NCBI GenBank assembly: GCA_016721945.1
Contig: JADKHC010000015.1
Coordinates: 43,803 to 107,802, forward strand
Direction of reading: 5' to 3'
From: Verrucomicrobiota bacterium
GTDB taxonomy: Bacteria > Verrucomicrobiota > Verrucomicrobiia > Opitutales > Opitutaceae
Length of the DNA stretch: 64,000 bases
A program made the translations under genes and the position numbers. A model generated the notes under the pieces. The model worked only from the letters and a program-made list of their open reading frames with translations. It was not told the DNA's origin and did no database searches. Shown here piece by piece: positions 37,478-46,328 of this stretch. Position 1 is the first letter of the stretch; every line of letters starts with the position of its first letter.

Positions 37478-39168
37478 CCGGCTCCGCTCCAGCAGATTCC
37501 ATCGTCACTCGGCAACCCTTCCCCGGAACCAACGATCCGTTCTGGATCGGCAGTCAATTGGCTGCCGAGGGAAAGATCACACCGGAGCAGCTCAAGAGCG
37601 CAATCGATCACTATCGAAATAACCCCGCCGTAGGCTTCGCAGCCATCGTGGAAAAACTCGGCCTGTCCACACCTCAACAACTGGCTGAGATCATCTCGAC
37701 CAAGTATAATTACCCCAAGATCAAGATCGAATCGGTCGCTATCGACAAAGCTATCGCTAAACAGACAGCCCAAACCAAGGAAAAGATGCGCGTCTTTCTT
37801 CCTTTCAAAAAGGAAGGAGCAACCCTCTGCGTCGCCATCGCAGATCCTGCAACGTATCCCCCGCACGTCGCACGCCTCGACTTCGGTGCCACTCCGCTGA
37901 AATTCTTTGTCGCACCTCGTCAGGAAATACTAGCCTCTATCGACAACGCCTGGCGCATCGAAACGCAAATCTCCAACCCGACGGAGTTCTACCGAAAGGT
38001 TTTGCTCGATGCCATCTCCGAGCGCGCGACGGACGTACATATCAACCCCCGCGGCGAACTCTATAATGTTCGTTTTCGCATCGACGGCATTCTCGTCCAC
38101 CGCCTCTTCGTCAACCGGGCCGAGGGCGAAAACGTCGTCCGCGCCGCAAAAATCCTCGCGCGAGTCGATACCTCGGAAACCCGCCTGCCCCTCGACGGTG
38201 GCTTCAAGCTGCAGTTCGGCTCCAAACTCTACACCTTCCGACTCTCCACCGAACCAACGATCGTCGGAGAAAACGCCATCACGCGTATTCAGACTGACAA
38301 TACCGAGATACTCGATTTCGAAGCCCTCGGGATGGAACCCGACGATATCGAGCGCATCCGCGATTTTCTGAAGCTACCCGAGGGAATCGTAGTCGTTACC
38401 GGCCCAACCGGCAGCGGCAAAACGACTTTGCTCAACACCATGATGCACGGACTGAATTCCGTCGAAGAGCACGTGCTCACGATTGAAGACCCGGTCGAGT
38501 TCCTGAATCCCAATTTCACTCAAATCCAGGTTAATCCCAAAATCGGTCTCACCTTCGCTACCGCCCTGCGGTCCGCACTCCGCCAGGATCCCGACACCAT
38601 TCTCGTGGGCGAAATCCGTGACAACGAGACGGCAAGCATCGCCATCACAGCCGCTCTCACCGGGCATCTTTGCTTCTCCACCCTGCATACCAACAGCGCC
38701 GTGGCCGCGATCACCCGCCTGATGGACATCGGCCTGGAGGCGTTCCTCCTTGCCTCGTCGCTGAAGGGAGTCGTCGCGGTCCGCCTGATCCGACGGCTTT
38801 GCCCGAAATGCAAGCAGGTTAATCCTGAGTCCGAGTATTTGCAGAAGCACTACAACATCAAGAACCCGGTCTATACCCATGCCGAAGACGGCTGTGCCGA
38901 GTGCAACCACACCGGTTACAAAGGCCGCGTTGGCATTTTCGAAGTACTACCCCTTTTCCGAACGGGCGACAGCGAGGAGATCAAAGAACAAAATCGTAAG
39001 CTAAACCGCCTCATCACCCACGTGGGCGATTCCCAAAATCCCACAACCGAAACCGACATCCTTCGCGAGCTCTTAGCGCGCGGACTCCGCACACTTCGCC
39101 AAGACGGCCTCTGCAAAATCGAACAAGGCGTTACCTCCATGGAGGAAGTTCTCAAGGCCACCGTCTAA
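37474..39168 (+). CDS. GspE/PilB-type assembly ATPase
   Basis: The 564-residue hexameric motor has the N1E-type domain (QLAAEGKITPEQLKSAIDHY), Walker A GPTGSGKT (310-317), Asp box VLTIEDPVEFL, Walker B TILVGEIRD, His box TGHLCFSTLHTN, and the zinc-binding CPKC and CAEC pairs typical of GspE/PilB. It powers pseudopilus or pilus extension together with the GspF-like platform at 24613. It overlaps the secretin gene by 4 bp, and a pseudopilin gene follows after 10 bp. Confidence 0.95.
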   Translation: MTGSAPADSIVTRQPFPGTNDPFWIGSQLAAEGKITPEQLKSAIDHYRNNPAVGFAAIVEKLGLSTPQQLAEIISTKYNYPKIKIESVAIDKAIAKQTAQTKEKMRVFLPFKKEGATLCVAIADPATYPPHVARLDFGATPLKFFVAPRQEILASIDNAWRIETQISNPTEFYRKVLLDAISERATDVHINPRGELYNVRFRIDGILVHRLFVNRAEGENVVRAAKILARVDTSETRLPLDGGFKLQFGSKLYTFRLSTEPTIVGENAITRIQTDNTEILDFEALGMEPDDIERIRDFLKLPEGIVVVTGPTGSGKTTLLNTMMHGLNSVEEHVLTIEDPVEFLNPNFTQIQVNPKIGLTFATALRSALRQDPDTILVGEIRDNETASIAITAALTGHLCFSTLHTNSAVAAITRLMDIGLEAFLLASSLKGVVAVRLIRRLCPKCKQVNPESEYLQKHYNIKNPVYTHAEDGCAECNHTGYKGRVGIFEVLPLFRTGDSEEIKEQNRKLNRLITHVGDSQNPTTETDILRELLARGLRTLRQDGLCKIEQGVTSMEEVLKATV

Positions 39169-39178
39169 TCACTTTCAC

Positions 39179-39931
39179 ATGAATATGAAATCCCGCACCC
39201 CATCTAAATTCCACTCCACCGCAGGTATGACCCTGGTGGAAATGCTCATCGTCGGCGCCATCATTTGCATCGTCGCCGGCCTGCTCATAACCGCCGGTTC
39301 AAATGCTGTGCGCAAGAGCCGCATCTCCACCACAATCGGCTCCATCGCGCTGGCCAAGACCGCCATCACCGACTATCTGACCCCGGAGAGCGGAGCGAAC
39401 ATAACCATTCCCTTGACGGAAGGAGCAAACATTCCTGCTGACGGCGTGGCCGGCGCCAATGCCGGAGCCCTCGGTAATGCCGCTCGCCTTGACGACGTTC
39501 TGCTCGCTGCTCGTTCCATAGACAAGCCATTCTCCTTCCCGCTCTCATCTAGTGTCCCGATCCCCGGCACCAATCCTGTCATTTGGAATGTCGGCGCCGG
39601 ACGCTTCACCGCCGCTGCAGCCCCCGATACCGACTACTCCAACACGGCTCGCCTCGAGTGCCGTCCCACCGCTATCGCTGCCGCCCCAAGCGGTGGCTTG
39701 GGAAATTTCCGAATCGACGGCGTGAGTAATCTACCGCAAGGCCGCCGTGTCGTTTACGCCGTTCTCCCCAACGTCAACATCGACGCCGCCCTCTCACTCT
39801 CCCGCGCCCTCGATAAGGAGCCACTGTCTGAAGTCGACATCACGACGAACGACGAACGTGGCATGGTCGTCTACGTCGCCCCAACCAATGGTGACACTAC
39901 CACCGTCTACGTCTACGTCGGCGTTTACTAA
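39179..39931 (+). CDS. Pseudopilin, type II secretion or type IV pilus
   Basis: The 250-residue protein has a textbook prepilin signal: basic leader ending in Gly16, then MTLVEMLIVGAIICIVAGLL with the +5 Glu. The mature part is about 234 residues, larger than GspG, and lacks an obvious calcium-site loop, so it is probably a minor pseudopilin or a pilin-like protein. It is 10 bp after gspE and about 20 bp before the PilM/GspL-like gene. A prepilin peptidase is not in the window. Confidence 0.88.
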   Translation: MNMKSRTPSKFHSTAGMTLVEMLIVGAIICIVAGLLITAGSNAVRKSRISTTIGSIALAKTAITDYLTPESGANITIPLTEGANIPADGVAGANAGALGNAARLDDVLLAARSIDKPFSFPLSSSVPIPGTNPVIWNVGAGRFTAAAAPDTDYSNTARLECRPTAIAAAPSGGLGNFRIDGVSNLPQGRRVVYAVLPNVNIDAALSLSRALDKEPLSEVDITTNDERGMVVYVAPTNGDTTTVYVYVGVY

Positions 39932-39951
39932 AACTTCATCCTATCTCTAAC

Positions 39952-41190
39952 ATGAAAAACACCGCGCTCGTTATCTGGCTCGGACGCGACGTCTACCTGA
40001 AAACCGACGAAGACTCGACCAAGGTTACGCTCCCCGAACGTGGCGACCAAGTGGACGCTCTCTGCAAATTGATCGTAAGCCTTCCTGGTTCGCCCAAGTC
40101 GGTTCGCATCGTCTACCAACCGGCTGAGCTTGATTGCTCGCCCATTGAAGTCCCCAAGGCCGGCCGCAACGTCCTCGAACGCATCCTGGCCCGTGATCAC
40201 CTGAACCTGGGGACGGACAACTGCGCCTGGGCTTGCCTCACGCTTTTCCCGGCAGGCAGAACTTATTCCAGCGTGCTTATGATCGAGTCCGCTCCACGCC
40301 TGCAGCGTCTCCAGCATGCTCTATTCGAACAAAAGATCACCGTTGCCGGAGCATGGCCTCTCCCCAGCCTCATCGAAAACTTCGCACCATTTGATACACC
40401 CAAAAGCCCGGCCCTAGCGGTCGTTCGCACGCCCAACGGCGCGATACTCTACGGTGTGGATAAAACGGGCACCCGAACCATCGCAGCCTTCCAAGACGAA
40501 CAATTCCGCAGCTCGCTTTTCGGCATGCTCGGACAACAGCTGGCACTCTATGACGCTGGTTCGATACCGCCGGTCTACCTCTTCACGGCAGAACCGGATA
40601 CGGAACTTGAGGAACTCCTTGCGCCGTACTCTCCGCTCATGCCGGGCATCGCACCGCTACTAGACGCTATCGCCAAACTGAGCCCCAAGCATACCAGCAA
40701 TTTCCTGCCCGGAGAATTCTCCATCAACCCCAACACGCTCCTCGCGGCCGTTGGCGGCGCCTCTCTCTTGCTCGCCGCCATTCTGAGTGTGCTCTACGTC
40801 CTGGATATTCGTCGTGTCTCCGAGGATCAGCGCAGCAAGCGAGCAGAAGCGGATCGCCTATCCGTCCGCATCTCCAGCCTTGAGAAAAATCAAGAAGCCA
40901 TTGCAGCAGCTCGCTCCTTCACCAGCGAGGCCACTCCGGCCAGTACCAACCCCTCGGAGTTGCTTCATTTCCTCTCACGCAACATTCCCCAAAGCATCAC
41001 GCTGCATACCTTCAAAGTGAACAACCTCGCCTTCACCATCGAAGGCATTTCCCACGACTACGCCAAAAATTCGGCGGATTACCAAAAATTCCTCACTACG
41101 CTCGCATCCTTGCGATCGTGCCGCTTCGTCGAAACCGCAAAGCCTGGCACAGCCCCCGAATTCACACTTACCGGCACCTTCACAAAATGA
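39952..41190 (+). CDS. PilM/GspL-like cytosolic domain fused to a PilN-like membrane domain
   Basis: The 412-residue protein opens with an actin-like strand (TALVIWLGRDVYLK) as in PilM and GspL. After about 265 cytosolic residues comes one transmembrane helix (LLAAVGGASLLLAAILSVLY), a coiled coil (about 290-320), and a periplasmic ferredoxin-like domain (ITLHTFKVNNLAFTIEGIS). This layout matches GspL, or PilM plus PilN in one chain. It connects the ATPase to the platform. Its stop overlaps the ATG of the next gene. Confidence 0.75.
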   Translation: MKNTALVIWLGRDVYLKTDEDSTKVTLPERGDQVDALCKLIVSLPGSPKSVRIVYQPAELDCSPIEVPKAGRNVLERILARDHLNLGTDNCAWACLTLFPAGRTYSSVLMIESAPRLQRLQHALFEQKITVAGAWPLPSLIENFAPFDTPKSPALAVVRTPNGAILYGVDKTGTRTIAAFQDEQFRSSLFGMLGQQLALYDAGSIPPVYLFTAEPDTELEELLAPYSPLMPGIAPLLDAIAKLSPKHTSNFLPGEFSINPNTLLAAVGGASLLLAAILSVLYVLDIRRVSEDQRSKRAEADRLSVRISSLEKNQEAIAAARSFTSEATPASTNPSELLHFLSRNIPQSITLHTFKVNNLAFTIEGISHDYAKNSADYQKFLTTLASLRSCRFVETAKPGTAPEFTLTGTFTK

Positions 41191-41723
41191 AAGACCATAT
41201 CGAACGCCTCCATATCTCCAAACGAGCCGCTTTTTTCTGCTTCGCCGGTTTGCTCGCCATCGTGTCGATCGCAGTCCTCCGTACCTTGCGACCACCAGTC
41301 GTAACCACTGGTGACTCATACCTCAACCAACTCATCGCCAAAGAACGGACACTCCAGGAAAACACGCAGCTGGCCGTCGACCAAGCCAACGCCACTCGCC
41401 AAGCCACTGAAAGAAACCTCTGGCGTGACGAACCTATCGCCACATGGAAACAACAGCTCCCGCCGAAATGGTCCGCGCAGGACGTGGGCGTAACCGATGG
41501 AGTCTTCGTTAGTTCGCGCCGCGTGCTTCTCACCAGAAAAGATGCCACCGCTCGCGACTATACGGAGATTTTGGACGTGATTCAAAAATGCGAGTCGCTA
41601 CAAAGCGCTCACATTCAAAACCTAGTCCTATCGTCCTCCGATCCCGTCAAACACCGTTTCGACCTGGTGCAATTTCTCCTCGTCTTTTCAACCCCTCGCA
41701 CTCAATCAAAACCATCCAGTTGA
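41187..41723 (+). CDS. GspM/PilO-like inner-membrane protein
   Basis: The start at 41187 overlaps the preceding stop by 4 bp (ATGA), giving 178 residues; a longer upstream frame was rejected. The protein has a short basic cytosolic start, one transmembrane helix (AFFCFAGLLAIVSIAVL), a coiled-coil stretch (about 45-75), and a small periplasmic domain, the layout of GspM and PilO. In this position it would pair with the GspL-like protein. Confidence 0.7.
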   Translation: MKDHIERLHISKRAAFFCFAGLLAIVSIAVLRTLRPPVVTTGDSYLNQLIAKERTLQENTQLAVDQANATRQATERNLWRDEPIATWKQQLPPKWSAQDVGVTDGVFVSSRRVLLTRKDATARDYTEILDVIQKCESLQSAHIQNLVLSSSDPVKHRFDLVQFLLVFSTPRTQSKPSS

Positions 41724-41778
41724 GTAAATCCAGCGAGCCACCAGCAGCCACCACGACATAACCAGTAACTATCTTTTT

Positions 41779-42741
41779 ATGAAAAACTATATTGATCAGC
41801 TCAAGGAAACGTGGACAAAAAGCGGCCTTAATGCCGACCAAATGATGGAGTCGATGATCGCCCAGTGGAAAGCTATGGGGGTGAATCCCGACATGATGCT
41901 CAAGCAACTGGCTCAGGCCACAGTGACGCCTCAGCCGTCCGCGCCCACCTTCGACGCTGACCTAATTGCCGATCTTCAGGATATCGCCAATACACCGGTC
42001 GATCTCTCGCCGGTGGAGTTGCAGGACCCGTTTTCCGCCTGGGAGGACGACGGCTTGCGGTTCAGCAAGAAAAATGGTGCCCCAGTCAAATTGTTGAAGG
42101 CGATTAGTTGTGGTGCGCTGCTCACAGTCATCAACAAGTCCACCCTCAACACGCTTGCGACCGGGCTTTCCAAGGATGAAGCCGAAGCCCTGCTTTCCCG
42201 CGATTGGGAGATCAACAGCCGTGGCGACCTAGTCGACACCATCGACTGGCTATCGTCATCAGGACACCGGCGCACCTGCGAACCCGTCTGGCAGCAATTG
42301 GCCAAGCATCCCCAATCCCGCTGGGAAAACCGTGCGGAAAAGATTCTTGAGGCTCTCGATTTCGAAGCCGACGATCTTCCGGCTGCCGAGGAACACATCG
42401 ACAACATCGTTGAAACCTTTCCGCTTGTCATCAAACACATCCCAGTGGACAGCAAGGCATCGGTATCGTTGTTTGCGTGGGATGCCTGCCGAGCCATCAA
42501 TCTCTATCGCTGGGGTGTAGACGTGGGCTTGGTCACAGAAGCCGGAGCTACGCAAAATATCTTGAAGATCGCAGAACTCCTCTACGAGGAATACGACTCC
42601 TGGGTCGAGCTTTCGACCGCCTACATCATCGGAACTGCCATGTGGAGTGGCAACACCGAGATGGTTAACGACGCGCTCCATGCGCACTATCTGCTGACGA
42701 CGAACCCTCAAAGCCCCTGGCAGCTTATCGACTGGAAATAA
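41779..42741 (+). CDS. DUF1266-like protein
   Basis: The 320-residue cytosolic protein has no signal peptide. The C-terminal 210 residues show the DUF1266 pattern: LLSRDWEINSRGDLVDTIDW, then LSSSGHRR, DACRAINLYRWGVDVGLV and EEYDSWVELSTAYIIGTAMW. The N-terminal 60 residues are helical and may be an oligomerisation module. DUF1266 proteins have no known biochemical role. It follows the secretion cluster by 55 bp on the same strand and may be co-transcribed. Its downstream flank holds the repeat interrupted by the IS. Confidence 0.8.
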   Translation: MKNYIDQLKETWTKSGLNADQMMESMIAQWKAMGVNPDMMLKQLAQATVTPQPSAPTFDADLIADLQDIANTPVDLSPVELQDPFSAWEDDGLRFSKKNGAPVKLLKAISCGALLTVINKSTLNTLATGLSKDEAEALLSRDWEINSRGDLVDTIDWLSSSGHRRTCEPVWQQLAKHPQSRWENRAEKILEALDFEADDLPAAEEHIDNIVETFPLVIKHIPVDSKASVSLFAWDACRAINLYRWGVDVGLVTEAGATQNILKIAELLYEEYDSWVELSTAYIIGTAMWSGNTEMVNDALHAHYLLTTNPQSPWQLIDWK

Positions 42742-42830
42742 TCTCCAGCGAGAAGCGATGTGCAGAAGGTGGAGCCCGATGACCCCATCAGGCTTGAGCG
42801 AAGCCGCTCCCAAACCAGCCCGTTAGGGAC

Positions 42831-44129
42831 TGTAAAGGCCGGAGAGATGGGTAACGGGTGTACGGAGACATGGGTAACACTTTATGGGATGGATTGGTTG
42901 AGTGTTGAGATGTCGTTTTGCGGTGTTGAGTAGATACTACGCAGGGTGTGTTTGGGTTGGGAGGGCTGGTTGAGGTCGATCAGGCCTGTTTTGTGATGGC
43001 AGAAGTACACCTCCCACTGCCCGTCGGACTGCGCGCTTGGGCGCAGTCCGATGGGCAGTTCGCGAAAGGCGCGTCCGACATGCCAGGTTTGGTTTTTGAA
43101 GGTGAAGAAGCCGCATTCGCGTGGGGTGCGTATTTGCATAACGGAGGGGTATTCGATCAGTGGCAGTGTCGTGGGCAGACTGCGCACGCTGGGGCGATAG
43201 CGGGAGGCTGGCGTGGCGTCGTGGGGGCGCTCGCAGTTGTAACAGTGTCGGTAGCGGGGGAACTCGATTTCGCAGTGCGTGAGGTCGCGCCAGGTGTGTT
43301 GGCGCAGCAGTTCCTCGGTGAGGGTGCGGTGGAAGCGTTCGTCTTTGCCTTGGGTTTGCGGATGCAGGGGCGGCCATGGATTACGCGTACGCCCAGGCGT
43401 AGCAGCCACACGGTGAGGCGGGTATAATGGCCGGCTGGGTCGCTGCAGCCCCAGGGGGCTCCATTGTCGCAAAGGATTTGTTCGGGCAGGCCATATAAAG
43501 CGAAGGTCTGCTCAAGCGCGTGTTGCACGGTGGGGCCTGTCTGGTTGGAGCAGGGCGAGAGAGCGATGTTGAAGCGGCTGTGGTCGTCGAGGACGGTGAG
43601 CGGGTGGCAGCGCTGGCCGTTTTGCAGGCCGAAGTGGCCTTTGAAGTCCATCTGCCAAAGTTCGTTGGGGGCGCTGCGTTCAAAGCGTTGGAATGGCGGC
43701 TGGACGGCGGCGGGGTTGAGCAGGCCGGCGCGTCGCACGATCTGAGTGCAGGTGCTCGCGGCGGGCACGCTGGTGTGACCGAGGTCTTTAAGGCGGCGGC
43801 GCAATTTGCGGCCGCCCCAAGTGGGATGTTTGTGGCGCAGGGCGAGCACTTCCTCGGTCAGTGTGGGGCTACGACCGGGTGAGCTTTTAGGCTTGCGGGA
43901 TTGATCGGCAAGAGCAGAGACCCGCCTTCGGCGTAGCGGCTTCGCCACTTGTAGCCGGTCTTCGCACTGATCGCGAAGCGGCGGCAGAGCTCGCGGATGT
44001 TCACGCCGGGCTGGCCGGCTAATAGGACAAACTCGTGACGTTGTGACATGATGGTGGCTGTGTTCCAGGGCATCCCATGGGTGTTACCCATGTCCCGTAC
44101 ACCTGTCACCTATGTCCCAGGTCCATACA
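42831..44129 (-). mobile_element. IS481-family insertion sequence, 1,299 bp
   Basis: The element begins TGT and ends ACA, with imperfect terminal inverted repeats of about 50 bp (for example GTGTACGG then GACATGGGTAACAC in both ends). It is flanked by a 6-bp direct repeat AGGGAC (42825-42830 and 44130-44135). The transposase, read on the minus strand, is of IS481 type. The host site is a palindromic repeat that is intact elsewhere in the window, so the exact insertion can be seen. Confidence 0.92.
42882..44073 (-). pseudogene. IS481-family transposase, two one-base frameshifts
   Basis: The start is best placed at ATG 44073 (MPWNTATIMSQRHEFVLL), the usual IS481 start, followed by a helix-turn-helix (IRELCRRFAISAKTGYKWRS). 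The frame is lost near 43903 (GGCGGGTCT) and again near 43367 (CGCCCCTGC); each needs one added base in a G or C run. Restored, it has the DDE core: WQMDFKGHF, QILCDNGAPWG, and the Glu region HPQTQGKDERFHRTLTEELL. About 400 residues in all. Both disruptions are in homopolymers, so the transposase may be intact in the real genome. Confidence 0.88.
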
Positions 44130-44336
44130 AGGGACAACGGGCTCCACCCTCTACTGTGCATCGTTACGGCTTAGCCGTTTCACTGAAGAAACCGAAGGCA
44201 ACGAAGAGGTTTGGAAACGCCGACCGGCTTTCATTCTCTTTATTGCTCTCTGTTTGAAGTTTAGTGGTTCGGGACTTTTGGTTTCAGGTTTTGTAGGGAA
44301 ACTCGCACCAGCCCTGAGACAGCTGACGGGAGAACG

Positions 44337-46328
44337 TTAGTCACTTTTGCGCAAGACCACGGAGGAGTGATCCGCCTTGGCCACGTCGCCGAGAAATTTC
44401 CGCAGCACCGCATACTCACTCACGGGAACATCGCGGTCTTCAAGTCTGAGCATCCGGTGGGCAACCACCGAACCATCGACAACAGAATAGGTGCTTTCGT
44501 AATGGCCGTAAGGACTGTTAAACTTGGCGGAGTCCGGCAACTCGTCGACGACAAAGCCTGGTGGAAGTTTCAGCGTCACTTCATCGCGCAGAATCATCGA
44601 ATCTAACTGAATCGGGAGCTTGCGCTCTTTCGCCGGAAACGCCGGTACGGTATCGCGGCTGAGCACGTCGAGCCGAACCACCGCCAAACCGCCAGGCATC
44701 ATTTGGGCAAAACGCGGTGCCGAGAAACGATATTTTATGCGACATTCCCCAGTGATTGGTTCGTCGCTCGTCGTGAGATTTTCGATCGAAGCACCGCTCA
44801 CCGTGCCGTTGATGCGCTCCGTGATATTCTTCTGGAAATCATTCGCCGAAAGACTCCGGATCTTCCTCCGGTAATAAGCACCGGAAGAACCCGGGCCTCC
44901 GTAATTGCATTCACCCGTCACACTGCCGTTCGCATTGAGTTCAAGATTCACTTGACGATTGCTCAGGTGATGCGTCTCGGCCGGAAGTACGGGCAAGGGG
45001 GTCAAGGCATCGCTACCAGGGGCAACCACATGAACTTTTCCTCCTTGCAGATTAGTCGGCAAATCACCCAGCAGCACGTCAGGGTTAGTGGCGTCGAAGA
45101 ACAATAACCGGCCTAGTATTGGCGTATTCACTACGGTGGGGAAATCCACCGAGTCGTCGATTTTGATCGCGAGGATCGCGTGGTTAAATTGAGCCGGTGA
45201 TGGCCAGCCCTCAACAATCTGACGGCCCTGGCTTGTGTGTGCCGAGACCATGTACGATTCGATCCCGACCGTACGCAGCATTGACCGCAACAAGTTCGCC
45301 TTCGCCTTACAGTCGCCCCAGCCTTTCTCATAAACTTCCGAGGCTTTGCGCGGCCGATAACCGAACCCCTTCGAGATCCCTTTATCGAATGAGATATACC
45401 GCAAGCTTTGCACATACCGACTAAGAGCCCGCATCTTCACCACCACATCTTCGTTGCCGGTTGCTAATTGGTTGGTAGTGTTAAGCAATGCCGGGGTACT
45501 ATCACACTGCGCATCCTGTAAAACCACCATCCAAGAGGATAAATCCGACCAGGACCGAAACACTGGCCACATCCCACGGGGCGCTTTGGCCGGTGGAGAA
45601 AGCGTGACCATCAACCTTACATCTGTTCGAGCATCTTCGGTGGCAGAGGGTTCGTCTGGGCGATAAGGACGATCAATCAGCTCCCAAGTCCAACTTTGTG
45701 GCCCAGTAGCAGTGTGCAACAGAGAGGCCGACGGTCCGTCAACCATCGATTGCATTGCCCAACCAGGCGGTAGCTGTAAAGTCAATGTCTCTTGGATAAC
45801 GGGTAGCATCGAAACCCAACTGAAGCCCAGTTGAGGCAAATCCAGTTTGCCCTCGGATACGGTTTCATAGGCGAAGACGTCGTCGGTCAGCGCGAAGTCG
45901 TTATAACTCACAACACGCTTGCGGACTTCACTAAAGACGGCCCCGTCATCGGCCGCCGACATATCGATCCACATGGGTTTCTCTTTTGGAGAAACTTCCT
46001 TGCCTGCGCGAACGACCCAGGCCTCGGTCGTTGTCACGTCATCTTCTTTCTCCAGATAAGGCACCATCCCGGTGGCGAATTGACGTCCGGACTGGTTCAG
46101 GATTCGAACCACCTGGCGATGTCTAATAGTTTTGTCGCCGTCGCTTTCTATCGTTACCAACGTTTCATCGAACAGCACCACCGCAGGTGCGCCGTGCGAA
46201 AGCGGTGGCGTGTCGGCTTTCGCCGCTTTCATCACCCAAGCAGGAGGTGCAGCAATAGCCGTTAGGGTGCCAGCGAATATGATCAACCCTGCGGCACCCA
46301 CGAACCGAGTAATTTGGCCCAAGTTCAT
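44337..46328 (-). CDS. Exported DUF3857/transglutaminase-like protein, catalytic residues present
   Basis: The 663-residue protein has a signal peptide (cut near residue 26, after AIAA), a DUF3857 domain (about 45-220), and a transglutaminase-like domain. The Cys is in KGWGDCKAKANLLRSMLRTV (Cys340), the His in FNHAIL (His383), and an Asp follows in LLFFDATNP. A beta-rich C-terminal domain follows. The Cys-His-Asp set suggests a working amidase or transferase fold, substrate unknown. Its ATG overlaps the stop of the upstream paralogue by 4 bp, so the two are made together. Such pairs are common in Bacteroidota and PVC bacteria. Confidence 0.85.
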   Translation of the reverse strand: MNLGQITRFVGAAGLIIFAGTLTAIAAPPAWVMKAAKADTPPLSHGAPAVVLFDETLVTIESDGDKTIRHRQVVRILNQSGRQFATGMVPYLEKEDDVTTTEAWVVRAGKEVSPKEKPMWIDMSAADDGAVFSEVRKRVVSYNDFALTDDVFAYETVSEGKLDLPQLGFSWVSMLPVIQETLTLQLPPGWAMQSMVDGPSASLLHTATGPQSWTWELIDRPYRPDEPSATEDARTDVRLMVTLSPPAKAPRGMWPVFRSWSDLSSWMVVLQDAQCDSTPALLNTTNQLATGNEDVVVKMRALSRYVQSLRYISFDKGISKGFGYRPRKASEVYEKGWGDCKAKANLLRSMLRTVGIESYMVSAHTSQGRQIVEGWPSPAQFNHAILAIKIDDSVDFPTVVNTPILGRLLFFDATNPDVLLGDLPTNLQGGKVHVVAPGSDALTPLPVLPAETHHLSNRQVNLELNANGSVTGECNYGGPGSSGAYYRRKIRSLSANDFQKNITERINGTVSGASIENLTTSDEPITGECRIKYRFSAPRFAQMMPGGLAVVRLDVLSRDTVPAFPAKERKLPIQLDSMILRDEVTLKLPPGFVVDELPDSAKFNSPYGHYESTYSVVDGSVVAHRMLRLEDRDVPVSEYAVLRKFLGDVAKADHSSVVLRKSD

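Larger units (their letters stand above)
42768..44148. repeat. Palindromic intergenic repeat, copy 3, interrupted by an IS element
   Basis: The left part (42768-42830) starts GGTGGAGCCCGATGACCCC and ends CCCGTTAGGGAC; the right part (44130-44148) continues AGGGACAACGGGCTCCACC. Removing the IS and one copy of AGGGAC restores the same element as at 28614-28689. The left part differs at several positions from the other copies, so it has diverged. Confidence 0.9.

Noticed and set aside
42948..43427. A 159-codon plus-strand frame inside the IS element
   Set aside because: It is antisense to the transposase and has no family features.
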